NCBI RefSeq assembly: GCF_049897565.1
Contig: NZ_JAFCWM010000021.1
Span: 1 to 64,000, forward strand
Reading direction: 5' to 3'
DNA length: 64,000 nucleotides
Source of the DNA: JAFCUW01 sp049897565
Lineage (GTDB): Bacteria > Pseudomonadota > Gammaproteobacteria > Burkholderiales > Burkholderiaceae_D
This document shows, in pieces, positions 35,811 to 44,368 of this stretch (position 1 is the stretch's first letter; every line of letters starts with the position of its first letter). The position numbers and the translations under genes were made by a program. The notes beneath the pieces are model-generated. The model searched no databases. It saw only the letters and a program-made list of their open reading frames with translations, and was not told where the DNA came from.

Positions 35811-36179
35811 ATGAACGGCCTGGAACCGGGACAGCTCGCACTGCTGAAATCGATGATCGAGCAGCGCCTCGCCGCGCTGTCGGCGCAATCCGTTGGCGCC
35901 GACGCCGGCGCACGCGACTTGCCGGTGCAGGAAGTGGAAACGTCGCCGGCCGACAAGGCGACGGTGCGCCTGCTCAACGATTTGGCGCTCGAGGCCGCCG
36001 GCCACAACGCCGCCCAGATGCTCATTCTCAAGCGCGCGCTGGCCAGGTTCGACGACGGCAGCTACGGCGAATGCGAGGAATGCGGCAAGCCGATCGGCTT
36101 CTCGCGCCTGCAGGCGCGGCCGGAAGCGCGCCTGTGCATCTCCTGCCAGACGCGGGCCGAAAAGCGCCGCGCCGGCTAG
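35811..36179 (+). CDS. TraR/DksA-family zinc-finger protein
   Basis: A 122-residue protein: N-terminal coiled helix (about 5-80) and C-terminal zinc finger CEECGKPI ... LCISCQ. DksA-family proteins bind the RNA polymerase secondary channel and work with ppGpp. The acidic pair at the coiled-coil tip is less clear than in DksA, so this may be a paralogue with altered activity. AAAGGC lies before the ATG. Convergent with phbB across a 12-bp tandem repeat. Confidence 0.88.
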   Translation: MNGLEPGQLALLKSMIEQRLAALSAQSVGADAGARDLPVQEVETSPADKATVRLLNDLALEAAGHNAAQMLILKRALARFDDGSYGECEECGKPIGFSRLQARPEARLCISCQTRAEKRRAG

Positions 36180-36188
36180 CCAATCCCG

Positions 36189-36260
36189 GCACGGGTCTCC
36201 GCACGGGTCTCAGCACGGGTCTCAGCACGGGTCTCAGCGCGGGTCTCAGCACGGGTCTCA
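36189..36260. repeat. 12-bp tandem repeat, six units
   Basis: Six head-to-tail copies of GCACGGGTCTCA (unit 1 ends CC, unit 5 begins GCGC) fill almost all of the 78-bp gap between the DksA-like gene and phbB and overlap the phbB stop codon (36258-36260). Confidence 0.95.
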
Positions 36261-37004
36261 GCACATGTGCTGGCCGCCGTTGATGGCAATGTTGGCGCCG
36301 GTGATGAATGCGGCCGCGTCGGACGCCAGGTAAGCGACCAGCCCCGCCACCTCGGCCGGCTCGCCGAGCCGGCCGACCGGAATTTGCGGCAATATCTTTG
36401 TCTCGAGGATGTCGGGCGGCAGCATCGCCACCATCCGCGTGCGCAAGTAGCCGGGCGACACCGAGTTGACGGTGATGCCGTGGCGCGCCACTTCGAGCGC
36501 CAGCGCCTTGGTGAAGCCATGCATGCCGGCTTTCGCCGCCGCGTAGTTGACCTGGCCGAAGCCGCCCTGCTGTGCGTTCACCGAGGAAATGTTAATGACG
36601 CGCCCCCAGCACTGCTCGGTCATCGGTTCGAGCGCCTGGCGCGTGACGTTGAAAACGCTGTCGAGGTCGGTCCGTAGCACCAGGTCCAAGTCGGCACGGG
36701 CCATCTTGCGCAAGGTGCAGTCGCGCGTGATGCCGGCATTGTTGACCAGCAGGTCGATCCGGCCCATTTCCGCCAGGAGCTTTTGCATCATCCACTCGGT
36801 GTCGGCAAAGTCGGACACGTCGACCTTGTAGGCGCGCACGCGGCAGCCTTCATCGCGCTGCGCTGCCAGCCAGCCTTCCGGACTGGGATTATTCGGCGAG
36901 TACGTCGTTGCGACGTGAAACCCGGCCGCGTCGAGCCGCCTGCACAGCGCCGTTCCGAGCTCGCCCATTCCACCTGTTACCAGTGCTACCTTGCGCTTTT
37001 CCAT
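36258..37004 (-). CDS. phbB: Acetoacetyl-CoA reductase
   Basis: A 248-residue short-chain dehydrogenase that reduces acetoacetyl-CoA to (R)-3-hydroxybutyryl-CoA with NADPH for polyhydroxybutyrate synthesis. Motifs: nucleotide-binding VTGGMGELGTALCRRL, NNAGITRD, Ser in INISSVNAQQGGFGQ, catalytic YAAAKAG and SPGYLRTRM. The match to PhaB-type enzymes is strong; FabG is the alternative. The ATG at 37004 (MEKRKVALVTGG) is chosen from the family start. The stop codon lies within the last unit of a tandem repeat. Confidence 0.9.
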   Translation of the reverse strand: MEKRKVALVTGGMGELGTALCRRLDAAGFHVATTYSPNNPSPEGWLAAQRDEGCRVRAYKVDVSDFADTEWMMQKLLAEMGRIDLLVNNAGITRDCTLRKMARADLDLVLRTDLDSVFNVTRQALEPMTEQCWGRVINISSVNAQQGGFGQVNYAAAKAGMHGFTKALALEVARHGITVNSVSPGYLRTRMVAMLPPDILETKILPQIPVGRLGEPAEVAGLVAYLASDAAAFITGANIAINGGQHMC

Positions 37005-37168
37005 GCTTCGGCCATCCCCAATTGTTCTTTGCACACCACGGGTGCGGTGCGAACGATCAAGTCTAGGAGGCTCATCCGAGACAATATTGAGAAATATCAA
37101 GGCCGGTGCTACAACGTCAAGATGGCGCCTTCGCAACGAAACGGGGTGGTGCGTCGCCCGCGGTCAGG

Positions 37169-37723
37169 TCAGGGAACGATGCGCGGCGTGCTGAGCGGAT
37201 CGAAATCGACCCAGTCGCCATCGACAATACTGCCTTCGGCGCGTTCGATGTGATGGGCACCCAGGTCGCGCATCACTTCCAGCACGCGCGTTTCCTGGCC
37301 GGCATCGTTCAGCGCGACGGCCAGCAACATGCCCGCTTTGCGCGGCTCGACGTAATTTTCGCCGCCCTCTTCCGCTTCGCCTTTTTCTTTCATTTTGCTG
37401 AAGCTGTACAGCGAGCCGACGTGCGCGCCGACCAGGCCGCCGATGATCGGGCCGACCGGACCGGTGACGACCGAGGTGGCCGCGCCAATTGCCAGGCCCA
37501 CCGCACCGCCGGCGGCGGCGCCTTCCAGCACGCCTTCCGGTGTTTCCTTGGCGCCCGGCGACTGCAGGTTGTCGCCGCCGATCGGCGTCATGTCGTGCTG
37601 ACCTGGCTGGTTGACGAAAAAGCCGCTGATGTGCTCGTCACGAAAGCCGGCACCGACCAGTTCGCTGCGCGCCCGGTCGATTTCTTCCTGCGTCTGAAAA
37701 TGACCTGCAATAATTGTCGACAT
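37169..37723 (-). CDS. Glycine-zipper general stress-like protein
   Basis: A 184-residue protein. The N-terminal YflT-like domain reads STIIAGHFQTQEEIDRARSELVGAGF; the centre (about 85-120) is a Gly/Ala-rich hydrophobic hairpin (AAAGGAVGLAIGAATSV, VGPIIGGLVGAHVG) and the C-terminus is a ferredoxin-like segment (AVALNDAGQETRVLEVMRDLG). Likely membrane-associated and stress-induced. AGGAGGAATACAGC gives a strong ribosome-binding site before the ATG at 37723. Confidence 0.75.
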   Translation of the reverse strand: MSTIIAGHFQTQEEIDRARSELVGAGFRDEHISGFFVNQPGQHDMTPIGGDNLQSPGAKETPEGVLEGAAAGGAVGLAIGAATSVVTGPVGPIIGGLVGAHVGSLYSFSKMKEKGEAEEGGENYVEPRKAGMLLAVALNDAGQETRVLEVMRDLGAHHIERAEGSIVDGDWVDFDPLSTPRIVP

Positions 37724-37812
37724 GCTGTATTCCTCCTGCATTAATGATGTGGCAAGCATGCGCCACCCTGCGCACAAACTCTGTTCGCCAGCGTACTTAG
37801 CACGCCGATCGC

Positions 37813-38676
37813 CTAGCGCCACTGGCCATAGCCGGCCTCTTGCTCCGGGACAGCGGGCGGCGCGTCCTGCCACTCGCGCGGATCGACACGGTAATATTTC
37901 TGGAATTCGGCAAACAGGGCCGGGTGATGCTCCGCCATCTGCCACGGTTTTTCGTAGAACGTTTCGGTAGCGACGGCGAAGAACTCGGCCGGGCTGGTCG
38001 CGCCGTAGTGGTCGAGCACGCTGTGCTGCTGGTAGTAGGCGTCGCTGCGCAGGCTGGCGAAATCGCGCGACAGCACCTGCGCCCACTCGCGGTAGCGCGC
38101 CGAACTGCCCAGATAAGGGGCGCCGTTGTTGCTGCCCGACTCGCTGTCGAGCTGGTGGGCGAACTCGTGCAACACGACATTCTGGCCATCGGTCCAGTCG
38201 GACGCGCCGCGCCGCACGTGGTCCCACGACAGCACGACGCGCCCGTCGCCCCACGATTCGCCCAGCAGGTCCTGGCGCGTTTCGGTCACCACGCCGGCGT
38301 CGTCGACCTGGTTGCGCGGCACCAGGAACGCGCTCGGATACACCAGCACCGTGTCGAGCCCCGGATACACGCGGCTGGTCCGGTTCAGCAGCAGCAGGCA
38401 CGCCTGGCCGGCGATCGTCAGCCGCATTTCTTCGTCGACGACCAGGCCGTCGCAGCCGACGAATTTTTTCTGATACAAAAATTGCTGTACCCGCTGGCGC
38501 AACTGTTCCTGCAGCGGCGCCGGCAAGCGCGCGTAGATCGGGATGTTGCGGCGCAAGATATCGACGTGCTGCGGCGGCATCGGCCGGCCAAGCGCGCGCT
38601 TCAGGCGCCAGCCCGGCGCCAGCATCGCGGCGACCAGCGCCAGCACGATGACGACAGTGACAATCAGCGCTTGCAT
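37813..38676 (-). CDS. mtfA: MtfA-type zinc metallopeptidase (M90)
   Basis: A 287-residue protein: one N-terminal membrane helix (ALIVTVVIVLALVAAMLAPGW), then the M90 domain with LHEFAHQLD (HExxH) at about 163 and the downstream metal-binding Glu region PAEFFAVATETFYEKP. E. coli MtfA is a peptidase regulated with the glucose regulator Mlc. The ATG at 38676 is placed just before the membrane helix. Monocistronic. Confidence 0.88.
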   Translation of the reverse strand: MQALIVTVVIVLALVAAMLAPGWRLKRALGRPMPPQHVDILRRNIPIYARLPAPLQEQLRQRVQQFLYQKKFVGCDGLVVDEEMRLTIAGQACLLLLNRTSRVYPGLDTVLVYPSAFLVPRNQVDDAGVVTETRQDLLGESWGDGRVVLSWDHVRRGASDWTDGQNVVLHEFAHQLDSESGSNNGAPYLGSSARYREWAQVLSRDFASLRSDAYYQQHSVLDHYGATSPAEFFAVATETFYEKPWQMAEHHPALFAEFQKYYRVDPREWQDAPPAVPEQEAGYGQWR

Positions 38677-38846
38677 CGGCGGCTCCACGAGGGCGAAGTC
38701 GGTGACATGGGTGGCCTTTCTGTGAGCGAGGGAAAAGACAGGCACGGCCTGCCACACTCGCAGCAAGTGGGGATCGTTATTGTATTTTCAATCAGGAGAG
38801 CGAAGCGGAGGCGGCCCGGCAAACCGGCGCAAGTTGGTCTGGAAGG

Positions 38847-38870
38847 CCGGGTCGGACAGTGCCGACCCGG
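38847..38870. terminator. GC-rich hairpin downstream of the winged-helix gene
   Basis: CCGGGTCGG (38847-38855) and CCGACCCGG (38862-38870) form a 9-bp stem with a 6-nt loop, 19 bp past the stop of the minus-strand gene. No T-run follows on that strand, so termination is only possible, not certain. Confidence 0.4.
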
Positions 38871-38888
38871 GGAACTACCGGTAAATCG

Positions 38889-39500
38889 TTACGCGTGGTC
38901 CTTGTTGGCGGACGGCGCCGCGCCGAACAGCGCGGCCACCAGCGGATCGCGCGCAACCGGGCTGCGGTTGACGCGGATCGCATAGTGGGTGTCGTCGGCC
39001 AGGATGTGGAAGTGGCGGCCGGTGCCTGCCATGCTCTGCTCGCGCAGGCCTGGACGCTCCTTGCGCGGGGCGGCGCCTTCCCGCTTTGGCTGCACGATGG
39101 CGGCGAGGAATGCCTTGACCCGGTCAGGATCGGGCGAAATCTGGTACACCGCCTTGCCGAGGTAAGTGGCGGTACCTTCGATGTAGCGTGCCAGTTCGAT
39201 CACGCCGGCTTCGCGCAGGTCGCGGATGTATTTGCGCGCGCCGGACGGCGAAAACTTGAGGAACCAGGCAATTTCGTCGGCCAGCATTTCGTGAGTCGAC
39301 AGTTCGCCTATCAGTTTTTGCATGTTTTCGATGCGGCGCTGGGTTGCCGAGGTCGAGCGCACACGCTCGATCGGTGCCATCGAGATCGGCGCCCGTTCAG
39401 TCGGCTGTGGCGCGATGCGCTCGATCAGGGCCGAATTGCCGGAATTGTGCATTGCGCCCAGGTCGCCTTGCTTTGCGTTATGGTTTGTCGGTGCATGCAT
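38889..39500 (-). CDS. Winged helix-turn-helix DNA-binding protein
   Basis: A 203-residue protein. A central winged-helix domain (about 60-130) contains KLIGELSTHEMLADEIAWFLKFSPSGARKYIRDLREAGVIELARY divided into helix, recognition helix and wing, similar to ArsR/DeoR-type folds. The N-terminus is disordered; the C-terminus (HFHILADDTHYAIRVNRSPVARDPLVAALFG) is characteristic of a regulator group seen in Oxalobacteraceae with no known target. GGAG lies 8 nt before the chosen ATG. Upstream in-frame ATGs exist but lack such a site. Confidence 0.75.
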   Translation of the reverse strand: MHAPTNHNAKQGDLGAMHNSGNSALIERIAPQPTERAPISMAPIERVRSTSATQRRIENMQKLIGELSTHEMLADEIAWFLKFSPSGARKYIRDLREAGVIELARYIEGTATYLGKAVYQISPDPDRVKAFLAAIVQPKREGAAPRKERPGLREQSMAGTGRHFHILADDTHYAIRVNRSPVARDPLVAALFGAAPSANKDHA

Positions 39501-39806
39501 GTTAAGTGCTCCATGAAAGAGATTGTTCATTGGTCCGGGATCGCGTCGGTTATGGTGTTTGACCAGCACAACAACATCGCGGTTCCCCTTACGTTGTACC
39601 CAGATTGCCTGTGTCATGGACACTGGTCTGTGCGCCATCGAACATTTTCATATGATTCATGTTTTGGCGTGTAAAAAGGGCGTTCGGGCAATTGCACTGT
39701 GCGTTGGCGTACAGATCGGCGGTACGTAGCTGTTTAAGATGGGGCCGTTCGCGTGAAATTGCGTGCGCATCGATACAGATGTCATAACTTATATAGAGGA
39801 CCCACC
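39501..39806. other. Divergent intergenic region
   Basis: This 306-bp gap separates the winged-helix regulator (minus) from the collagen-like lipoprotein (plus). An AT-rich stretch (CATAACTTATATAG) just before 39800 is the likely -10 area of the lipoprotein. No gene is supported here; short open frames have non-coding composition. Confidence 0.5.
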
Positions 39807-40073
39807 ATGAAAACTACCCTGCTCGTAGCAATGTTCGCCGTTATCGGCCTGACCGCATGCGAAAAAACCACCGTCAACCCACCTGCAACGACCACCGTCG
39901 TAACCCCAACGGTTGAAACGCCGGTTGCCGTTCCTGGCCCAGCAGTCGCAGTGCCTGTTCCAGGTCCTGCGGGCGCGCCTGGCGCTCCTGGTGCCCCTGG
40001 CGCCGACGGCAAAGCCGGTGAGCCTGGCAAAGCTGGCGACACCGTCATCGTCGTTCCCGAAAAAACCCGCTAA
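39807..40073 (+). CDS. Small collagen-like lipoprotein
   Basis: An 88-residue protein. Lipoprotein signal MKTTLLVAMFAVIGLTAC with Cys18; a Thr/Pro/Val-rich spacer (about 20-50); then eight consecutive Gly-X-Y triplets (about 53-76: GPA GAP GAP GAP GAD GKA GEP GKA) and a short tail. The collagen-like stretch could trimerise and extend from the membrane. AGAGGA precedes the ATG; a terminator follows at 40108. Function unknown. Confidence 0.8.
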   Translation: MKTTLLVAMFAVIGLTACEKTTVNPPATTTVVTPTVETPVAVPGPAVAVPVPGPAGAPGAPGAPGADGKAGEPGKAGDTVIVVPEKTR

Positions 40074-40107
40074 GTAACTGCGGCCCCTGTGCGGGGCTGT
40101 GAATTGC

Positions 40108-40147
40108 AAAAAGCGCCGCCGCGGACTTGGTCCGTCGCGGCGTTTTT
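40108..40147 (+). terminator. Intrinsic terminator after the collagen-like gene
   Basis: An imperfect GC-rich stem (AAAAAGCGCCGCCGCGGAC against GTCCGTCGCGGCGTTTTT) with a TTG loop and terminal T-run. Confidence 0.85.
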
Positions 40148-40205
40148 CTTCGTCGACATTGCAAAAGAGCTAAACTTGCGGACCTGAACCATTAAAGCGT
40201 TACCT

Positions 40206-41582
40206 ATGCGAACCCGCCTGCTGCTGCTTTGCCCCCTGATCTCGCTGATGCCGCTACCGGCCAGCGCCGGCCCGGCCGGCTCGGACGTGCTGGTCGACTT
40301 TCTTTCCATCCCCGGCAGCGCCGGCCTGGGCGCCATCCAGCGGCGGGCGTACTCGCCCTACCGCGGCGCCGCCGTCAGCCAAGACCTGGTGCCGCTGTAC
40401 ATGTATGAAGGCAAGCAGGTCTACCTGCACGCCACCCGCGCCGGCTGGAAGCTCAGCGAGCGCGCCGAGCACGACCTGGAAGTGTTTGTCGACTACCGCT
40501 TCGAAGGTTTTCCGGCTGACCAGACGCCGCCGCTGCTGCAGGGCATGGCGCGCCGCAATGCCGGCGTCGACGTCGGCATCGCCTACCGCAAGCGCAAAAG
40601 CTGGGGCAACCTCGACGTCGAAGTGCTGCATGACGCCAACAACGCCAGCCACGGCACCGAAGCGCGGCTCGGCTACAGCCTCGACCTGCAAAACGGCCGC
40701 TTGCACCTGCGCCCAAGCGTGGCGATCGCGCGCCGCAGCGCCAATCTGAACAATTACTACTACGGCGTGCGCGCCAGCGAGGCGCGCGCCGACCGGCCCG
40801 CGTACTTGCCCGGCAGCGGGGTCGACTGGACCGCCAGCCTGTACGGCTACTACGAGCTGAGCCAGCGCTGGCGCCTGCTCGGCGGCATCGGCGTCACCCG
40901 CCTGTCCGACGGCGTGCGCCACAGCCCGGTCGTCGAGGACAAGCTGCAGCCGAACGCGATGGTCGGCGCGGCGTACGACTTCGGCAGCCACAAGCCGTAT
41001 TCCGAGCCGGGCCTGCCGCTGCACCTGAAGATTTACGGTGGGCGCGCCACCGAGTGCAACTTCCTGCCGGCCGCGACGTTCCGCTGCGGCTCGACCCGCA
41101 CCCCGGACGACACGCGCATCTGGGGCTTCGACGTCGGCCGCCCGCTGGTCGAGCGGGTCAACGGCTGGCCGCTCGACTTTGTCGGCTACATCGGCGTGCA
41201 GCTGCACGACGAACGCGGCCGCGCCGCCGACCGCGTGCAGCTGGACGCCCAAATCAAGGCGTACTACTATGGCTTCCCGTGGAGCGCCGCGGTGCGTACC
41301 CGGGTCGGCTTCGGCGCCGGCTTTTCGATGGCGCAACGGGTGCCGCTGGTCGAGCTCCAGGACCAGGCCCGGCGCGGGCGCGACACCTCGCGCTTTCTCA
41401 ACTATCTCGACCCTTCGCTCGACGTCAGCGTGGGCGACCTGCTCGGCTCGAAGCGGTTCAAGGAAACCTACCTGGGGATCGGCATTTCGCATCGCTCCGG
41501 CATCTTCGGCGCCTCGCAAATTCTCGGCAATATCAATGGCGGCTCGAACTACTTGTACGGCTACATCGAGGCGAAGATGTAA
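40206..41582 (+). CDS. Long MipA/OmpV-type outer-membrane protein
   Basis: A 458-residue protein with a signal peptide (to about residue 21, PASA-GPA). The N-terminal part up to about 265 reads as a MipA/OmpV barrel (NLDVEVLHDANNASHGTEARLGYS; WRLLGGIGVTRLSDGVRHSPVV, each divided by turns). The C-terminal 190 residues form further strand-like segments (VGYIGVQLHDERG, YLGIGISHRSGIFG, YLYGYIEAKM). MipA proteins are usually about 250 residues, so this is a fused or enlarged barrel. MipA links murein hydrolase MltA with PBP1b in E. coli. Confidence 0.7.
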   Translation: MRTRLLLLCPLISLMPLPASAGPAGSDVLVDFLSIPGSAGLGAIQRRAYSPYRGAAVSQDLVPLYMYEGKQVYLHATRAGWKLSERAEHDLEVFVDYRFEGFPADQTPPLLQGMARRNAGVDVGIAYRKRKSWGNLDVEVLHDANNASHGTEARLGYSLDLQNGRLHLRPSVAIARRSANLNNYYYGVRASEARADRPAYLPGSGVDWTASLYGYYELSQRWRLLGGIGVTRLSDGVRHSPVVEDKLQPNAMVGAAYDFGSHKPYSEPGLPLHLKIYGGRATECNFLPAATFRCGSTRTPDDTRIWGFDVGRPLVERVNGWPLDFVGYIGVQLHDERGRAADRVQLDAQIKAYYYGFPWSAAVRTRVGFGAGFSMAQRVPLVELQDQARRGRDTSRFLNYLDPSLDVSVGDLLGSKRFKETYLGIGISHRSGIFGASQILGNINGGSNYLYGYIEAKM

Positions 41583-41708
41583 ATTGGCGCGCCAGCGCAA
41601 AACACGGCGAGACGATCGCCAAGATACGGAACTCCCGAGACAAATCTTCGTCCAACATCTCCGATGGCTGAAGAACAATTTATTCTTTTAACGTTACGGG
41701 AGTTTTCT

Positions 41709-42728
41709 GTGAATAATTCAAAAAAAGTTGCCTTGGCAGCTGCGCTGCTATGCTCCGCCGGGATCAGCCTGGCACAAGAAATCAATCCGTCCTGGTATAT
41801 CCAGCCGGGCGTGGTCGGCGTGAAGGTAGACCGCGAGTTCGGCTTGGACGAGCGCGACTATGGAGGCGCCGTCAAGTTCGGCAAGCCGATCTCGCAGCGC
41901 TGGGATATCCAGATCGGCGCCAGCCACATCCGCGCCGAAGATGGCGGCACCGACTACAAGCAGACGCTGGTCGGCGCCGATGCGCTGATGATGCTGTCGC
42001 GCAAAAACTTCCGTCCGTTCATCCTGTTCGGCATCGGCGCCCAGCGCGACAAGCTCGAAAGAACGCTGCTGCGCCGCAGCGCCACCTCGCCTTTCCTGAC
42101 CGCCGGCCTCGGCTTCCAGTTGGGCTTGTCGGAGCAGTGGTCGATGCAGGCTGACCTGCGCTCTGTGCGCGGCTTCCTCGACCGCGAGGATTTCGGCTTT
42201 CGCCGCAGCAATAACAAATACCTGACGGTCGGCTTCAACTACGCCTTCAACAAGCCGGCGCCACCGCCACCGCCACCGGCGCCGCCGCCACCGCCGGAGC
42301 CGGCCGTCCAGCCGCCGCCGCCGCCACCAGCGCCGCCGCCGCCGCGCTTCGAAAAGGTCACGCTGTCGGCAACCGAACTGTTCGGCTTCAACAGCGCCAA
42401 CCTGACGATGCCGCAGCCCCGTCTTGACGAGATCGCCGCGGCGCTGCAGGCCGATCCGAGCATCACCGACGTCGACATCGTCGGTTACGCCGACCGCCTC
42501 GGTTCAAGCAAGTACAACAAGGCGCTGTCGGAAAAGCGTGCAAATGCCGTGCGCAGCTATCTCGTGTCGAAAGGCATCGAAGGCGGTCGCCTGAAAGCGT
42601 CTGGCCGCGGCGAAGAAAATCCGGTGGTGCAATGCGATCAGAAGAAACGGGCCGAGCTGATCAAGTGCCTCGAGCCGAACCGCCGCGTTGAAGTGGAACA
42701 GATCACAATCGAGAAACGCGTACAATAA
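41709..42728 (+). CDS. OmpA family protein with proline-rich linker
   Basis: A 339-residue outer-membrane protein. GTG at 41709 is chosen because GGGAG precedes it and a signal peptide begins there (KVALAAALLCSAGISLAQE). Domain 1 (about 25-185) is an eight-strand OmpA-like barrel; an extreme poly-Pro linker (about 190-220) joins it to a peptidoglycan-binding OmpA C domain with FGFNSANLTMPQPRLDEIA, GYADRLGSSKYNKALSEKRANAVRSYL divided by a turn, and NRRVEVE. It anchors the outer membrane to the cell wall. Confidence 0.92.
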   Translation: MNNSKKVALAAALLCSAGISLAQEINPSWYIQPGVVGVKVDREFGLDERDYGGAVKFGKPISQRWDIQIGASHIRAEDGGTDYKQTLVGADALMMLSRKNFRPFILFGIGAQRDKLERTLLRRSATSPFLTAGLGFQLGLSEQWSMQADLRSVRGFLDREDFGFRRSNNKYLTVGFNYAFNKPAPPPPPPAPPPPPEPAVQPPPPPPAPPPPRFEKVTLSATELFGFNSANLTMPQPRLDEIAAALQADPSITDVDIVGYADRLGSSKYNKALSEKRANAVRSYLVSKGIEGGRLKASGRGEENPVVQCDQKKRAELIKCLEPNRRVEVEQITIEKRVQ

Positions 42729-42791
42729 GTACAACGTTGCAATAGACCTCTCAATGGGCCCTGCTTGGGCCCATTTTTTTTGGAGACAAGC

Positions 42792-43715
42792 ATGATCGAT
42801 GTGAAACAATGGATCCCTTTTTCGGGCCGCGTGCTCAACGTGCTGCGCTGCGCGGTGAGCGAATGGTTCGACCATCGCGACGCCAGCCGCGGCGCTGCGC
42901 TGGCGTTCTACACGCTGTTTTCGATGGCGCCTATCCTGGTGCTGGTGATCGCCGTGGCCGGCTATTTCTACGGCGCCGAGGCGGCCCAGGGCCAATTGCT
43001 CGGGCAACTGCGCGGCTTGATGGGCGAAAAAGGCGCTGAGGCGATCCAGCTCGTGCTGGCCGGTGCGCGCAACGAGGAAAGCGGCTTGCGCGCCACCATC
43101 ATCGCCACCGCGCTGCTGCTGTTCGGCGCCACCAGCGTGTTCGCCGAACTGAAGGACAGCCTCGACGAGATATGGGGCGTGCCGAAACCGACCGGCCCGA
43201 CCTGGTGGGAAGTGCTGCGCACGCGCCTGCTCTCGTTCGGCCTGATCCTGGTGCTCGGCTTTTTGCTGATGGTTTCGCTGGTGGTCAGCGCGGCACTGGC
43301 GATCCTGGAAAATTTCGTCGGCGGCTTGTACAAGGACGCCACCGTGATCCTGTCGTGGATCGCCTGGCTGATCAGCTTCGGCGTCATCGCGGCGCTGTTC
43401 GGCGTCATCTACAAGCTGCTGCCGCGCATCAAGCTGTCATGGCGCGACGTTACCATCGGCGCGCTTGGCACGGCGGCCATGTTCGAACTGGGCAAATTCC
43501 TGATCGGCCTGTACATCGGCAACAGCGGCGTGGCCAACAGTTTCGGCGCGGCCGGCTCGACCATCGCGATGTTGTTGTGGGTGTACTACTCGGCGCAGAT
43601 ATTTTTCCTTGGCGCCGAGTTCGCCCGCCAGTACGCGCTGCAGCTAGGCAGCCTGCGCCACAAGCCGGCCGACGAAACCGGCGCCGACAACAAGGGCGCC
43701 GTGCGCGCCGGCTAA
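42792..43715 (+). CDS. YihY/BrkB (UPF0761) family membrane protein
   Basis: A 307-residue inner-membrane protein with about six helices. Family signatures: DASRGAALAFYTLFSMAPILVLVIAV, GATSVFAELKDSLDEIWGVP (each spanning helix edges), and YIGNSGVANSFGAAGSTIAMLLWVYYSAQIFFLGAEF at the end. Once misannotated as RNase BN; its actual role is unknown. GGAGACAAGC precedes the ATG at 42792. It follows the OmpA gene. Confidence 0.9.
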   Translation: MIDVKQWIPFSGRVLNVLRCAVSEWFDHRDASRGAALAFYTLFSMAPILVLVIAVAGYFYGAEAAQGQLLGQLRGLMGEKGAEAIQLVLAGARNEESGLRATIIATALLLFGATSVFAELKDSLDEIWGVPKPTGPTWWEVLRTRLLSFGLILVLGFLLMVSLVVSAALAILENFVGGLYKDATVILSWIAWLISFGVIAALFGVIYKLLPRIKLSWRDVTIGALGTAAMFELGKFLIGLYIGNSGVANSFGAAGSTIAMLLWVYYSAQIFFLGAEFARQYALQLGSLRHKPADETGADNKGAVRAG

Positions 43716-43734
43716 CGGATCTGCACCCGACCCT

Positions 43735-44352
43735 ATGGCCACTCCGATGTCGAGCGACGAATTGCAGCGCATTGCGGCCTACATCATGCCGTCGCTGCCC
43801 GCGTGTGCCTCGGATCTTGGTTTTCTTTTCGGCACCCGCCATGGCGTCCCGGAGTTTTGCACGGTAGCGCAACGGCTCTGGCAGAAAGGCATCTTTAACC
43901 GGCTGTTGATTTCCGGTGGGCGGACCGGATCAATGCCGCTGGCGGAGGCAGACATGATCGCTGAGCGACTGGTCGGGCTCGGCGTGCCTGAAACCGCGTT
44001 CATCCTCGCGACGGCGGCAACCAACACCGGCGCGAACGTGCGCTTCGGCCGCGCCAGGGTGGCCGAGGTGATGGACCTGGCGGCAATCCGCAGTGTCGTC
44101 GTCATCGGGAAGATGTGCTCGACCCGACGCTACCTGATGACCATGCAGCGACACTGGCCTGGCGTGCGCTTGTCGGTGTGTCCGGTGAACTATTTTGGTA
44201 TTCCTGACGAGCTTTGGCACGAGCACGCGGAGTTCCGAGCCCGCGTGCTCAGCGAATACGACAAGATCCGGCGTTACCTGGCTGAAGGCTTTCTGGAAGA
44301 GATAAACGGTTGCCCGGCATATCCGCCGCTGGCGCCGCGTCAGTCTGTCTAG
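43735..44352 (+). CDS. YdcF-like DUF218 family protein
   Basis: A 205-residue protein without an obvious signal peptide, with DUF218 (ElyC/SanA/YdcF) features: LGFLFGTRHG, LLISGGRTG, AEADMIAERLVGLGVP, NTGANVRFGRARV and VVVIGKMCSTRRYLMTMQRHWP. E. coli YdcF binds S-adenosylmethionine; biological function is unclear. It starts 19 nt after the YihY gene and is convergent with the AI-2E transporter. Confidence 0.85.
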   Translation: MATPMSSDELQRIAAYIMPSLPACASDLGFLFGTRHGVPEFCTVAQRLWQKGIFNRLLISGGRTGSMPLAEADMIAERLVGLGVPETAFILATAATNTGANVRFGRARVAEVMDLAAIRSVVVIGKMCSTRRYLMTMQRHWPGVRLSVCPVNYFGIPDELWHEHAEFRARVLSEYDKIRRYLAEGFLEEINGCPAYPPLAPRQSV

Positions 44353-44368
44353 ACAGTATCGGCCCAGC

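Noticed and set aside
36189..36260. Tandem repeat considered as a CRISPR array
   Set aside because: Units are 12 bp and contiguous, with no spacers and no cas genes nearby.
39523..39729. Short plus-strand open frame in the divergent gap before the collagen-like gene
   Set aside because: Cys/Arg/Thr-rich, no ribosome-binding site, and it covers the upstream region of the winged-helix regulator.
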